From assembly GCA_038501625.1 (NCBI GenBank), contig JAZAYU010000203.1, forward strand, positions 806,001 through 870,000: a DNA stretch of 64,000 nt. The letters run 5' to 3'. A program made the position numbers and the translations under genes. The notes beneath the pieces are model-generated. The model ran no database searches and was not told the DNA's origin. It was given only the letters and a program-made list of their open reading frames with translations. Shown in pieces: positions 44,233 through 55,864 of this stretch. This DNA comes from Corbicula japonica (Eukaryota; Mollusca; Bivalvia; Venerida; Cyrenidae). Each line of letters opens with the position of its first letter. Position 1 is the first letter of the stretch.

Positions 44233-44655
44233 CGTATATATATACTTGTTCGCTTTTCAAGAGCTTGCAACGATGTGAATGATTTCAATGAACGTAATCT
44301 TTGCATTACAGAAAAACTTTTAAAACAAGGTTATCGATATCACAAATTAAGGAAAACCTTTTGCAAGTTTTATCGCCGATATCCAGATCTAATTCATAAA
44401 TACAGCTGCAGTTTAAAATCACTATTGCAACAAGGAATTTCACAGCCAGTTTTTTATGGAGATTTAATTTATAAACTTAAGAAGATAAAAGGCGATGTTA
44501 ATTTCTCCCGGTTATTCGTAAAAACCATCTGTAAATTTAAAAAGAAAGGTTACCAACATGATATTTTACAGCGCACTGCAGGCCTGGTGATTAACCCATC
44601 TACAGTTGATCATTATGCTTACCTCTTTGGTTGCACGACGGTGGCAGGGGTGTAA

Positions 44656-45190
44656 GAGTTTATGAAAGTTTATGGGGAAATCTTTTCTTAAAAGAACCTA
44701 AAAGCTCGATTTGTTTCTTTTATCCCTGTCATCGTGTTCTTGCTGATTTTACTCCAGGTGCTCTGGTCTCGGAAAGATCATTGAGTACCCGCCCTTTGGC
44801 TTTGCAATGCTATTAAATTCTTATGTTTATATGTTTGTATGCTTTTGCATGCAACATTGTTGAGCTGATGGGTGGGTTGGAGCAATTTCACCAAGACAAT
44901 TTGTACTTGTTTTGTGATACGAGAACCTGTTGGGGCAAGTGTGAGGTTGGTGCACCCTAGAACCTGGTTTAAACCCCCAGTGGCAATTTGTTTTGCCACT
45001 GACCGTTCCAAGGCGGTATCCCCAAGGGTTCTCTTGTTTATTATTTGTTTGTGGCGTCCTATTTGAATTGACATACATATATAAAACATGCGCTCTCTCT
45101 CTCTTCCTCTCTTCTTTTTCGCTGCGTGGGGAGGCTGTGTTTTTTTGAGTGTGGCGATTCCTGATATGCATATGTTGCTTTTTTCTTGAT
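44656..45190 (+). other. Naiad copy D 3' non-coding tail
   Basis: Follows the stop of the RT frame. Contains a perfect-stem hairpin AGTGGCAATTTGTTTTGCCACT near 44981, the word GACCGTTCCAAGGCGGTA and a pyrimidine tract CTCTCTCTCTCTTCCTCTC, and ends GATATGCATATGTTGC. Colinear with copies A, B, C and E. ORFs on both strands within it are chance frames repeated in each copy. Confidence 0.8.
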
Positions 45191-45486
45191 GTGTTTTATT
45201 GCACAGCTCAATATTTAAATGATATCTGAGCTTGATTACAGTGGATAATGGTATTTTTAAATAGTTTGAAAGTCACATAATTTGCAAAACATTCATGCAG
45301 CAACACTACTCAAATCAGTAAAATTCTTGTTATTTCCCTTGGTAATGAGTATAGTTGTAAATATGCTCTACTGACTACATTTGACATTGGATACATGATT
45401 CAAGCTGTTATTTCAATTGGAAAAAGATCAAATTTGAAAAAGAATAGTTAAATATTCAATAATTAAGCAAGACCCAAGTTCTTAAG
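45191..45486. other. Intergenic between Naiad D and 646-bp repeat copy 2
   Basis: AT-rich, no ORF, no repeat recognised. Confidence 0.5.
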
Positions 45487-46134
45487 TGGGCAGGGTATAG
45501 TTTCGCACTTTGGTCCCGGTGGATTTTTTAGATATTTGGGGTACCCTAGAATAAAATGCATTATAATTAATGTTTGAAATAAAGATGAAAGATTTTGTTT
45601 AAAATTGCATAGTTTACATGATAGTTAATGGGATGCTGACTGCTAAAACATGTATATGCTAGCTTTGCATGTTGTAAGTTGAGCATTTGTCGGATGGGAA
45701 AACAGCTTTCAGAGACGAGCACATGAAAAACTTTATAATCAGGTATTTCAGTGACAAATACTGAAAAAAGTAGCTGGATGGGAGACACTTTCCTGGTGCT
45801 TGGGTTATTAGGGATAGTTGAAATATTGACCAGAAAGGGGTTAGATGAGTCAACTCTCTGCAGGAAAAAAAAATGCAGGCTTTCAAACATGCATGAATTT
45901 TGATAGATTTTCATGTGAAAATCAGGGGGTGGGGGTTAACTTAAATATCTCCATATTTTCTGAAGGATGTGTATTTTTGTACAGTTGCCAATAATTTGAA
46001 AGCCACTATTCTTATGCAACACAGAAAATATAATAACAACATTTTATTAATGCAATTGTATTTTTTTCAAACAGAATAACATTGCACGCACTGGCAAAGC
46101 TCGGAAAAATGCTCGGAAACTGTACCCTGCGCCC
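45487..46134. mobile_element. 646-bp TTAA-flanked repeat, copy 2
   Basis: Same orientation as copy 1 with only a handful of differences (for example GGATTTTTTAG against GGAATTTTTAG, and one extra A in the A-run near 45866). TTAA precedes it (45482-45485, followed by one G) and TTAG follows it (46135-46138), consistent with a once-matching TTAA duplication with one substitution. Confidence 0.75.
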
Positions 46135-46139
46135 TTAGT

Positions 46140-47200
46140 ATCCCAAGACCGAAATCAGATCCGTTATATTGCATGTGTATGGGGAAGCAGTCATTTGGGT
46201 CACGGGCATCCCCGGAAATCTTTTACAAGTAAAACTCAATTTGGATTGCAACTGCGACGAGACCCCAAGAAGAGAACGCATAGATATATGCGGTTTTGAG
46301 AGGGAATATGGGAATCAAAATAAATCAATTCGTATTTCGTTAATAATGCATATATTCAAGGGCAAGTTTTGAACTTTATGGCGGCGAAAGTTTTGTAACA
46401 TAAATTAAATAGTTAAAGTTTAAATGATAAAAATACAGAAGCACGTATAGAATGGTTACCAAGTTTCTATTTCAAAACAATCGTTTAAGTTTTGTTTTCT
46501 TAAAATAGATTAAAAGGTCACTATGAAAACCACCGAAGACGAAAAATGTGAAAATATTACAGGCTCGGTTTCATTGAGCCTGTTAAAGACTTTAAAGCAT
46601 ATCAAAAACATAAAATACCGCATCGTAATTAGAGCTCCAACTTGGATTTCAAAAGGACAGAGAAATAGATAGATCTAAAAAAACATGGCAGTTTTTGTGC
46701 AACAAGCTCAAAACGAGGCACTTTTATGCAAATCTTTGAGAAAGAGCATAATACATGTATATAAATGTCCCTCTAAATGAGTAATTGCGAATAAAAGATA
46801 AAATGTAATGTTCATAACTAATGAAGACATGGGTAGTCATCAAACCAACTAGTATTAATCTCTCGCATCTCAGGTTATTTCAATAGTGCGCTCGTGAAAT
46901 GCAAAAGTGTGTAATTATGGATTGAAATTATATTTCAACAAACTTGACTAACTAAGTACTTGTAACTCAGGTAACGTGTCGCCATTTATCCTATAAATTG
47001 ATATCAGACAAGTTCAGTAAACAAAATCATTATTGATGCTTCCACTCTGAATGTGTAATCATAACCTCATGTGGCCATCCTAGTCGTTTATCTCTCTCGT
47101 CCGCAGCATATTGGTCGTATTGATGACCGTCTTTTAGCGTAGCCCAATTGACTACACTTATGATATTAGATAAAAATATTTCCCATGCTGATCTCCTATG
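46140..47200. other. Intergenic with one MITE remnant
   Basis: A 67-codon plus ORF (46169-46372) is not recognisable. At about 46520-46590, ATGAAAACCACCGAAGACGA and ACAGGCTCGGTTTCATTGAG followed by CCTG are a truncated copy of the GGCTCGGTTTGATTGAGCC MITE family. Nothing else supported. Confidence 0.55.
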
Positions 47201-47204
47201 TTTA

Positions 47205-47420
47205 GTTTAAACAATGGCCATGTCACATTCGCTAAACCTCCGGTATCTTCTGATAACATTCACCAAATTTGCACTGGAAATCGCAAACAAATGGCAAAAT
47301 CGCTGATCCCCCCCTTTTTTTTACTTTAAACAATGATCACCTCACTTCGCTAAACTTCCGTTAACTTCAGAGAACATTCGCAACATTTGCACTGGAAAGC
47401 GCAAAAAACAAAATCTCTCT
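47205..47420. repeat. Direct tandem duplication, about 120 bp
   Basis: TTTAAACAATGGCCATGTCA ... CATTCACCAAATTTGCACTG is repeated as TTTAAACAATGATCACCTCA ... CATTCGCAACATTTGCACTG, each followed by GGAAAKCGCAAA. A T-run separates the units. Confidence 0.75.
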
Positions 47421-49060
47421 TTCAAAGACAATATTTTGACAATTAAGCAAGTTTTGAGCATTCGTTTCCTCCTAAATGCTTGTTTAAAACATTTCCTCGT
47501 TTATTATAAGCTTCTACTGTTTCACGACCGTATGTTTGGTGATTTATACCACAAGAAAGAAATTTTTAAAATTAACATATGGGTAGAAGTGTTCATAAAT
47601 TTCCAAGTCAATGCATGGACATGAGTTTTTTTGAAACCCGCATAATGTCATCTAACATGGCATACACTGAAATTGACATCATTAAAACTAACAAACAAAA
47701 ACAGGAAAATGTGCGAGAACCACCAATATTACATGTTTAAGTTCAGCATTCTAACGAAATTGTTGAAGATCAGAATAATTTGAGTCCCTGTCAGGCTGCT
47801 CATCCCCCACCCTAGGACAGTGACGAAATTTTGTTGTTGAACTCTAGATTTTGGAATACATTTTTGGTTGAAAGTGTATGCTAATGACCGACTAGCTTTT
47901 TGTAAACTTTTGTTTACAGACAGCCTTTCCCGCAAAAGTCGGAGCGTGCTCGATTGGAAATTCCGACATTTAGAACAGGGAGAACTCCAATCGAGTGCGT
48001 CGGAACTGTGTTCTGGCAGCGTTCTACCCATTCCATCGAAATAGGTGGACTGAATCGGTCAGTCGGTTTTATACTGCACCAAACTGGAATATTTTTAGAT
48101 ACTGGTTTTTTTGCCATAAAATAAGATAATGGTTACATTTCAGTACTATGCCAAGAATTTCACCAACATAAATACCAGAAATAGTGTTATTTTTTAGTAA
48201 ATTATAAATATTGCTTTTTGTTGACTGATCTAAAAACTAGGAAAACTTAGTTGAACTATGAAGTATGGCTTATGAAGACCATTAGGAGTTCTTCAGACTT
48301 CTAAGGAGATAATATAAATGCAATTATATAACACTTTTTATAAAAACCTATCATGATTCTGTTCCGACATCCAATCTCACTCGTTTGGCAGATTCTTAGA
48401 CTCTTTCTCCGTCGTTATCAGAAAATAAACGACTGTTGTAAACCAAAAAACTAGACGCCTCTGATTGGCTTCTGGATTACGTCAAGCCTGTTCTCTGTAT
48501 CTATTTAAAAAAAAATTTCTCAAGCTTCTTATCAACTAAGCCTATTGCTCATTACAATAATTCAACATAACACTTGATTAAAGAGTAAATATAAACCATT
48601 TTTTAAAAAGAAAAGAAGAGGTACAGCTTATACTGTATTAAACCAGCATCTAGAAGGTGTAAACGTCGCTCTGAACGACAGGATATGGCAAACAGTGTGC
48701 AGTATTTGTGCAACTCGAATGGTTAACATTTAAACCCCCGACGCACTACGCCAGCAGTGGTTACAAGCGTCGTAACAATACAGATACAGATCTCACCATA
48801 ATATGCATTCCAAACATATGAATGGCAATAAATCAGTGACCGACATTTAAGTGGCATCAAATTGCTATCAGCAACTCTGCTGTGATAACGGTAAACATAC
48901 ATCTTGTAATATGACTCCGAGTTCGTTGTATTTTGAAATCTAACACCAACTGGTGTTGTTAATCTCCAGCAGCAGTATGCATTGTGTACACACCGGTCAC
49001 GTGATCATCACATTGACCTGTGTACTTTCGCTCAAAGTACACTGGGCTTGGGACTAGTTA
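47421..49060. other. Intergenic, no gene recognised
   Basis: A 100-codon and a 67-codon minus frame overlap near 47900-48100; neither has recognisable motifs. Words TGCTCGATTGG and TTCCGAC recur here and near 50960-50990, but no element could be delimited. Confidence 0.45.
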
Positions 49061-49064
49061 ATTT

Positions 49065-49092
49065 GATGACGTGACAGCTATTTATAGAATGC
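49065..49092 (+). promoter_or_regulatory. Promoter-like module, copy 1 (CRE-like plus TATA/MEF2 word)
   Basis: GATGACGTGACAG is followed at once by CTATTTATAG and AATGC. TGACGTGA is a CRE-like word and CTATTTATAG is both a TATA-like element and a perfect MEF2 consensus. The same module occurs at 50725-50752. Confidence 0.35.
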
Positions 49093-50040
49093 CTCTAGAT
49101 TCGCTCTTACATACAGACATAAGACAGTGTTCAAAAGTGACATTAGACTTAAAATAAGGGATATAAAACTCAATATTACGGATTATCTGATATGCTTCTG
49201 AACTAAATTGACAAAAACTATCATATTTATTCATGTGTCTACGGTTAATTGACGTAACTACATTGCGGACTGTTAACTCCTCGTATGAAGACAAAAATCC
49301 TAGTCTCAATCATTCAGACGCTCTGATTTCGCAGTGGCGATCAGTACGTCTGAAGACATTGTTCGTTAAAAAACCAGACACTCCAAAACGAGGCTTGTAA
49401 TTAGGACATTAGTATGGAACGCCGTTCTTGTCTTGTGAAAATTATTTTTAAGACTGTCGCCCTGTCAGCTGAAAATCGATAAAACATATCCTACGGCGAC
49501 ACGCATTTTTAACTGTATTATTGCGCCCAAAGGCGTGTTCAAGTAAGTTGAGGAAGGCATTTAATTTGATGATTTTTTTTGTTGCTTTGTTTTTGTGTTT
49601 GGCTGTAGAATGAAGGGATATTTTTCAGGTCAAACTATTTTTTACTGCTCTAACTTTTCTAAACGTATAAATAATAAACATACATAATAAGATTTATTTA
49701 TGTAAAGTTTGAAAGAACTGCATTTTTCCGTTAGAGAGATTTTGATATTCTTCTCTTTTTATCAATCACCGTACAATGACAACTGCCATACCATATGTAT
49801 GTACATGTATGTATTTCGTAATTTCCTCCTTTTCACCAGAGGATAAGATTTTTTCACCAGAGGATAAGATTGTTCATATATGTGCACTTTCTTTTACCTC
49901 CATTATAGGACATCGCTGTATTCAACGTTTGTTACCCCTACCATCATATTCATGATATCACCAAGTACATATCAACACCACCACCGAGTATTTACACACA
50001 TATATCTATATTCACAATAACATCTGACAGGTGCAGATAA
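49093..50040. other. Intergenic, no gene recognised
   Basis: A small tandem (TTTTCACCAGAGGATAAGAT twice, 49831-49871) is visible. No ORF of note. Confidence 0.5.
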
Positions 50041-50044
50041 CTTT

Positions 50045-50312
50045 AGAGAGATAGCTTTTAGATACAGATACAGGGAATCCGGGTGCGCTACCATAGCTCT
50101 TTTCGAAGAGACCCTCTGATTCTTTCACGTGCCCGGTGTATAGCACCGATACACGCACTGAAATTCTACTTCCTGGAAGTTAACCAGTACTTAGTTTGGT
50201 GGGAAACACTAGACGTATAATACAGAAATTTCCAGTGCCGTGTTCGGGATTCGAACTCACGACCTCACGATTGGTAGACCAACGCGCTACCACTGGACCA
50301 CCCGTCCACCCA
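50045..50312 (-). mobile_element. tRNA-derived SINE, MetaSINE-like
   Basis: On the minus strand the head reads GTGGTCCAGTGGTAGCGCGT (A box TGGTAGCGCG) ... GAGTTCGAATCCC (B box), a good tRNA-like promoter for RNA polymerase III. About 100 bp downstream comes GGTGCTATACACCGGGCACG and AGAGGGTCTCTTCGAAAAGA, which I recognise as the conserved central domain of bivalve MetaSINEs. The tail ends with CTGTATCTGTATC. The head is too diverged and extended to be a working tRNA gene. Confidence 0.75.
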
Positions 50313-50724
50313 TACAACGTGACAGTCTAAAACCATAATTACGAAGAGGCAGCAACGGCGTGCCATATATTTGTATTCATTTATGTAAAATGGGGTAGGC
50401 AAGTACTTTAACGTCATTTGTTTATAAACCATATACCTGATTTTTTAGCTCGTTATAATATTACCTAAATTTTACTTTGCCAAGTGTGGAAGAAATACGG
50501 TTAAAGCACTGTTAACAAATTTCATTATAAATCGCGATTGATTTTGGATTTGTTTACCATACAAAAGCCCCACCTGTTGGTCAGACTTTTTTTATAGCGA
50601 TGTCTCTAGACGTTCGTCAGAGCAGAGTGACACTGATCAATGACAGAACGTCTAGATCATCTAGACTACAAAAATCCTGGTTAGGATTGTTATGCGTTCT
50701 TATGATAGAGGTCTATGTTAGCCT
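50313..50724. other. Intergenic, no gene recognised
   Basis: Contains an imperfect inverted pair TCTAGACGTTCGTCAG ... TGACAGAACGTCTAGA at about 50607-50655. No ORF. Confidence 0.5.
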
Positions 50725-50752
50725 GATGACGTGACCGCTATTTATAGAATGC
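50725..50752 (+). promoter_or_regulatory. Promoter-like module, copy 2
   Basis: GATGACGTGACCG followed by CTATTTATAG and AATGC; differs from 49065-49092 at two positions. The flanks differ, so only this module is duplicated. Confidence 0.35.
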
Positions 50753-53700
50753 AGCAGTATGTACTTTACTTGCAAGCTTGGGGAATACCGCCTATTTTAA
50801 ACCTCGAGGAAAGATAACTGAAGCTCGCTGAGGATTCTCTGGCGACTATAATCGCCAGACAAAATTGGTTTACTACTGTCGTTGTCTGCTGAAAGTACAG
50901 ACATGCGCAGTGAAACAGTCAAGCAGATTCTGTGGAAGAGTCGGAATTTGATTCTGGCACAGTTCCGACAGCCCAATCGAGCACGCCCGGATATTCATTA
51001 GTCTCTAAGAAAAACATAAACGATGTCTTGCTTTTGACCAACAAAATCAATATAACGGATTGAATCTATTTCATATATGGGATCATCCTGAACAGTTGTT
51101 TGAATCAAATAACGTAACAGTTCAATTTATACACAAATAATATTTTGCTATGAAGGTTTTCATCACGTGACTTTCTAAAAAAAGACGCATAACATAGAAA
51201 ATACAACACACGTATGTTTATATAATTTAACATGTCGTTATATATCGGCTCAATTTCTGATTTGATGTTACTACAACGTCCAGATATTGTTTCATCAACA
51301 TTTAGAAGACTTTTCTTGCAAATAGGGGGAACGGAATAGCATTCCCAAGCTCTAGACGGGCGGCTTTGTCTAAAGTGACCACGTCCGGTGCCGCTGTTAA
51401 CCGGTGTTACCCTTCAAAGTTCAAGTTTGGTCCATTATAATATGTCGGTCATCAGGATGACCGACTATAAAGTTAAAAACTTATTGGTTAGATATGGGAC
51501 GCCAAATACGCTAAAATTTGACTCTGCTACATGAAGTATCACGTGCATTTGGAACTAGAGGCACACATTTACAGCATTAGTTGGCGCTAATAAAATGTTA
51601 ATTTACTAAAATAAATTTGGTCCGCGCGACTAAAAGCGGAAGTAGGATTTCCGAAACGTCACAGAAATCGAGATCGCGCATGAAGTCTCTTCGTCGTTGC
51701 TAAATATAGCTCCATTAGGCCTATATTTAGCTTCTTAAAAGTTAGTTAACTATAATTTAACAATATCATAGAAAATCACGTCTATAAGAACGAATTCGAT
51801 CGGACCTTTTTTGTTCTGTATAAGAGTTCATAAATTGGAGTCTATTTGGACAAATATGATTTTTCAATAGTATATTCTTACTTAATTTGAAAACTGGGGC
51901 TTTAAATTTTGTTTTAATTTCATTAATGGACTATTTGCTTTCTGTTTAAATGTATACTCAGCCAAAAAAACTGTATTGGCGTAATGTTTTGGAAATATCA
52001 GAGGTGTCTATATACAGTTTTATGCATCTCTGTGAGTGAATGGGATTCTTATCATCGCCTTACAAAGACGTTTATCAAGTGTTTTGGCGATATAGACGCC
52101 CGGCAACTGTGGCAACTATGGGAATTTGCAGATTACACAATCGTAACAATTGTCGGCAGATGTTCCATATCAAATGTGAAATTGTTTCTTTCACTATATC
52201 TTGCCTATTCAGTGCACAAAGAATCATATCAATTTGAATGCTGAAGGCGGTATACATGCCTAACATGTTGACGTCAGCAGATTGTTCGGCTACTGTCGTC
52301 AGAGTTGTGTCACATTAATGTAGATGGATACGTTATTCACCCAGTGTTGACGTCAAAAACTAAATATTGTCCAAATCTTTTTAAATTTGGTCAGAATAGT
52401 GTGTGAGGATCGCTTTATTGAAATATGGAGATATATCCACTTGCCGACGACAGTTCTTAAAAATCAACGCCAACTATGAAGACAGCTTGATTTCCTCCAT
52501 TTTTCTCTAAACTTAGAGATTTTACTATGTACTTTACGCCAAAAATGATACGAAATTTGCCTTGAATATGCATCAGTACAAGTATAATATGATTTTAGTA
52601 AAATCTTTGAATTGAGACATTCTATGTACTTGAAATATCATAATAATCTATGTAACGTGAGCTTCTTTGGCACCGTGTTTAGCATACACCTTCAGCCTTC
52701 GACGTAATATAAGAGCGAAACCAGACGATGAGCTATCATTTATTTTATCATGTTACTGCCAGATGATTATATTTTTGAATTATGAAATAAAAATAGGTGT
52801 CTTCGGGTTACTTTATGCGTATTTTATGCTAACAGCTGCAAATTTGATGAATTAAAAAGGCCTGTCGTGTCTCTCGCCTTGAATCCCATTGAACACGTTA
52901 AGAATGACCTCAAGTTGCGCACTACCTTTTAAATACGTTAAAATGATTGGCAGATGAATGTTAACTTACATCCGACGTCGCGTTGTCGCACGTAACCATA
53001 TTCGTAACAACCGACGAGTAGTCAGGAAAATTCGACTAAGAAATAATAAACCATTTTAATTTAAACATGACGATTTATTGAATTCAGTTTGAATGCTCAG
53101 ATACATATGTATTATTCTCATTGGCAAATACATACAGCAAAGGGAGAAACAGTATTTTAAGTGAGCGTAGTTTATACATTATACATTCTATATAAACAGA
53201 GAAACTGTTTCTTTTTTAGTATCGTTTAAACATTCTATATTTCTTTTATTTCAATTCGGTAATCGTCCAATTGTAAAGTTAATAAAAAGTAGACTGATAG
53301 GATCAATAAACTTAATGAATCATGCTTAAAAGAAAGTTAACTGTAAGCAAAAAAAATGAACTATTTGAACCATTGTTAAAGGCCGAACGTTTTGAACACC
53401 CGCTGTGTATTCTCGTGTGATTTAAACAAAGGTTCTGGTGTATCATACTCCTGTATTTCACCCAATGACAAAAAGATAATATCAAATTCTTGAACGCTGT
53501 TAATTCAAATCGAGTTTTCACACTACATTTAATAGAACGTGTCCTTTTATATTCATTTTCATTTATGAAGTGATATAACAAATATATCATTACTTACTGG
53601 TTTCAGATTACAGCGTTTTTGTTTTCAAATTTGTGGGAGTCGTTAAATAGTAAATTAAGTTGTTTGACAAATTTTAAAATAATAATGAACATTAACCCCG

Positions 53701-55790
53701 TGACACCGAAATAATTAAACTGAGCCACAAGAAATGCCGCTTTAGTGTCGCTTTTTTAAAAGTAAAATCAAACCCTTGCTTTTAATCTGGAAATGTTTGT
53801 GCTTAATAATATGTATGTATGTATTAATGTTTTTATTTTATCAATAATAGTGGTCACGAGAAAGTATAAAAATATGCGTAACGTAACATTGCGCCGAGAC
53901 AAATGCAAACTAAGGTTAAGTAATGTCTCTTAACCGCTTTAAAATCTGTAACGTATATCTGGGCTTCACATGTTTCTTAAGAAATGCAAGAGATTTGGCT
54001 ACATACGTTCATTCAAATCATAAATAAATGTCACGATGACATAATTGGGCACTTTGCATCTTGTAGAACTGGTTTTCAATCACTGTCTGTCATGCAACTA
54101 CAAGTTAATTTTTTCCTGTTTCACTTTGTTTTGATTATGGTGAATTTTAGAAACAAATTGTGTTGTTGCTTTATAAAATATACTACTCACAATGAATACA
54201 AATTACGATTTCCGAATCTCGGGACAGGATGCAACTCAGGATCTGAGCCGATTTCTGGTTTGAGCAATATAGATTTTCACGCGCTAGCAGCTACAATTCT
54301 GTCGCCGCTTAGAGTCGAATAAATATTTATTTATTTTGTAAGGACACATCTATGCACCGATTTGTGGCTTGGCGCAAACAAAGAACGGTGCTGGACCCAG
54401 GGTTTCATAAATTTTCAGTTTCTATACAAAAGTAGATTAAATTTTGTATCCACGTATTATCACTGTATATAAACAAATTGTATCATCTACCGGATATAGC
54501 TCACTGATTGTCACAAAAACATAGTAAACAGTTAAAAAATGAAATTGTGTGTGGATTGTAATGAGAAATCCAATCGACAAATACATGTTCGACAGACGAT
54601 TCTCGTAGCACTTGTTTTAAAAGACGTTATTACCATTTTATGCAATATACTTTAAAAAAATAGCTTAAATCACTCACACAAAGAAACCGTTTGCACTGTG
54701 TACTGTTATAGAATCAACGAAAATGTTTATGTTTAAACAGGTTTTAAGAGGTTTTCTCATGCTAGCGATGATCAAACATAATTATCATTTTTATTCTTAC
54801 AATAATAATACCATAGCTGATCAATTAAACATCAAAACATAAGACCAAACATGCATGTAGCTTCCACACAGACTGCATCATTTATTGAACATTATGTTAA
54901 CACAGTCATCATTTATTGAACATGTTAACTCAGTCATTTGTATGTTTTTAGTGATCTATGTGTATCAGTTATGGCGATTTTTTAAAGATGATTTTTTGTA
55001 TATATTTTTCGGACTTAAGAACAACGGCTTGATGTAAAAACATGTGTTAAAAGTGCATCGTACAGAGATATGTGAAACGTTATGAAATATAAGGATTTCG
55101 GTGCCTTTATATACTGCGGCGACACGAAACGAATGGATCTACCTGACTTCATTAGTTAACACCCAGGTCGCTCTGAGAACTACAATTTTCAACAAGCGAT
55201 AATTAATGTCGTCCCAAAATGTTTTGGATTTGATAAACATAGTCTTAGGTTGTTTAAAAGTAATAGTTTCGAAACTGAAGGTTCACGATTATAAAAACTT
55301 ACGCAGATAGGCGTGACATACTATTTCTGAGGCGAAGCAAGTTATTCAAATACTGATATTTTTAGATGATGATAAACCCATTACTCTATGTACGACCAAT
55401 GTAGTTTATCGTCAGCTGGAACATCCATGCCATTTGATCAAAATATACAATGGTCACTGGTTTTTAGAAATATTCTAATAAATGTAATAGCAAACAGTGT
55501 ACAGCAAAAACAACGTACTACATATCCCATGGAATAAAGGGCCAAATGGAACTTTAGCACAAGGAATCAATGTCTTGTTTTCCGCTCAAGGATTGACTAT
55601 CACAAAGGTCTTCCCTTGAGAGTCAGGTATGTTCCCATGCTGATTTCAGTTAAAGAAATTAACTAATTCGCTTTCTAACATATTCTTATAAAACATTTAC
55701 ACTAGCCATTAAAACACTGTTTTGACAACTGGTTTGTGTGAACTATATGTTTGCCAATTGATCAGTTTCAAAACAGTTTATAGTTTATTA
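50753..55790. other. Intergenic, no gene recognised
   Basis: Five kb with only short ORFs (62-112 codons) lacking motifs. Minor features seen: TGACGTCA-type words near 52270 and 52350, and a short duplication CATCATTTATTGAACAT at 54878 and 54910. No RNA genes or transposon ends could be supported. Confidence 0.45.
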
Positions 55791-55864
55791 AGAGGTTTGT
55801 ATGAAAAATTAAACGGTCGCCAGCTGCGTTGGGCCTGAAAGTTTAATTTTTATACAAGCCTCCA
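55791..55864. repeat. Inverted repeat hairpin, 24-bp arms
   Basis: GAGGTTTGTATGAAAAATTAAAC is inverted as GTTTAATTTTTATACAAGCCTC across a 27-bp loop; weaker complementarity extends outward. MITE-like or a chance foldback. Confidence 0.7.

Larger units (their letters stand above)
43207..44655 (+). pseudogene. Naiad linker and reverse transcriptase (internally deleted, two in-frame UGA)
   Basis: A single frame runs from 43207 to 44655 with only three interruptions: UAG at 43699-43701, UGA at 43816-43818 and UGA at 44230-44232. It reads SYPLGLNDNIYQ, IRKRKSRSHGI, HDLQNILKHSGRHAM, then PIVCYKYNKPIGNTIFNYNK, NTPLS-UGA-DCSNSKFCYQPA, GHIVTGDLNVIKYF, LLPPRPRFNFRHLKKGIPDF, LTPADKASNNVIIV-UGA-R, then, after an in-frame deletion of the palm, LVRFSRACNDVNDFN and RKTFCKFYRRYPDLIHKYS to CTTVAGV. 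UGA 43816 occupies the first position of the CxC linker motif that marks this clade. Naiads with selenocysteine are known from clams, so these UGAs are probably sense codons; the UAG is a true lesion. Confidence 0.85.
42945..45190 (+). mobile_element. Naiad (Penelope-like element), copy D, N-terminal GIY-YIG type
   Basis: The longest Naiad copy. Order: GIY-YIG endonuclease, linker with CxC-type motif, start of reverse transcriptase, internal deletion at about 44240, RT thumb, then 3' tail of about 530 bp ending near GATATGCATATGTTGC (45178). Having the nuclease before the RT, not after it, defines the permuted Naiad/Chlamys clade of Penelope-like elements. The 5' end is truncated just before the nuclease core. 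Not autonomous, since the RT palm is missing. Confidence 0.88.

Noticed and set aside
44778..45171. Overlapping 103- and 114-codon minus ORFs
   Set aside because: The same frames appear in every Naiad tail copy, antisense to the element, without a start region or motifs.
39082..46134. LTR retrotransposon with 646-bp direct terminal repeats
   Set aside because: The repeats lack TG...CA ends, each has its own inverted termini and TTAA-type flanks, and no gag, protease, integrase or retroviral RT lies between them. The RT present is Penelope-like.
47729..48117. Two overlapping minus ORFs as a gene
   Set aside because: No motif, different frames, and the dispersed words within them recur near 50960.
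50225..50312. Functional tRNA gene
   Set aside because: A and B boxes are good but the anticodon stem does not close and SINE body sequence follows directly.
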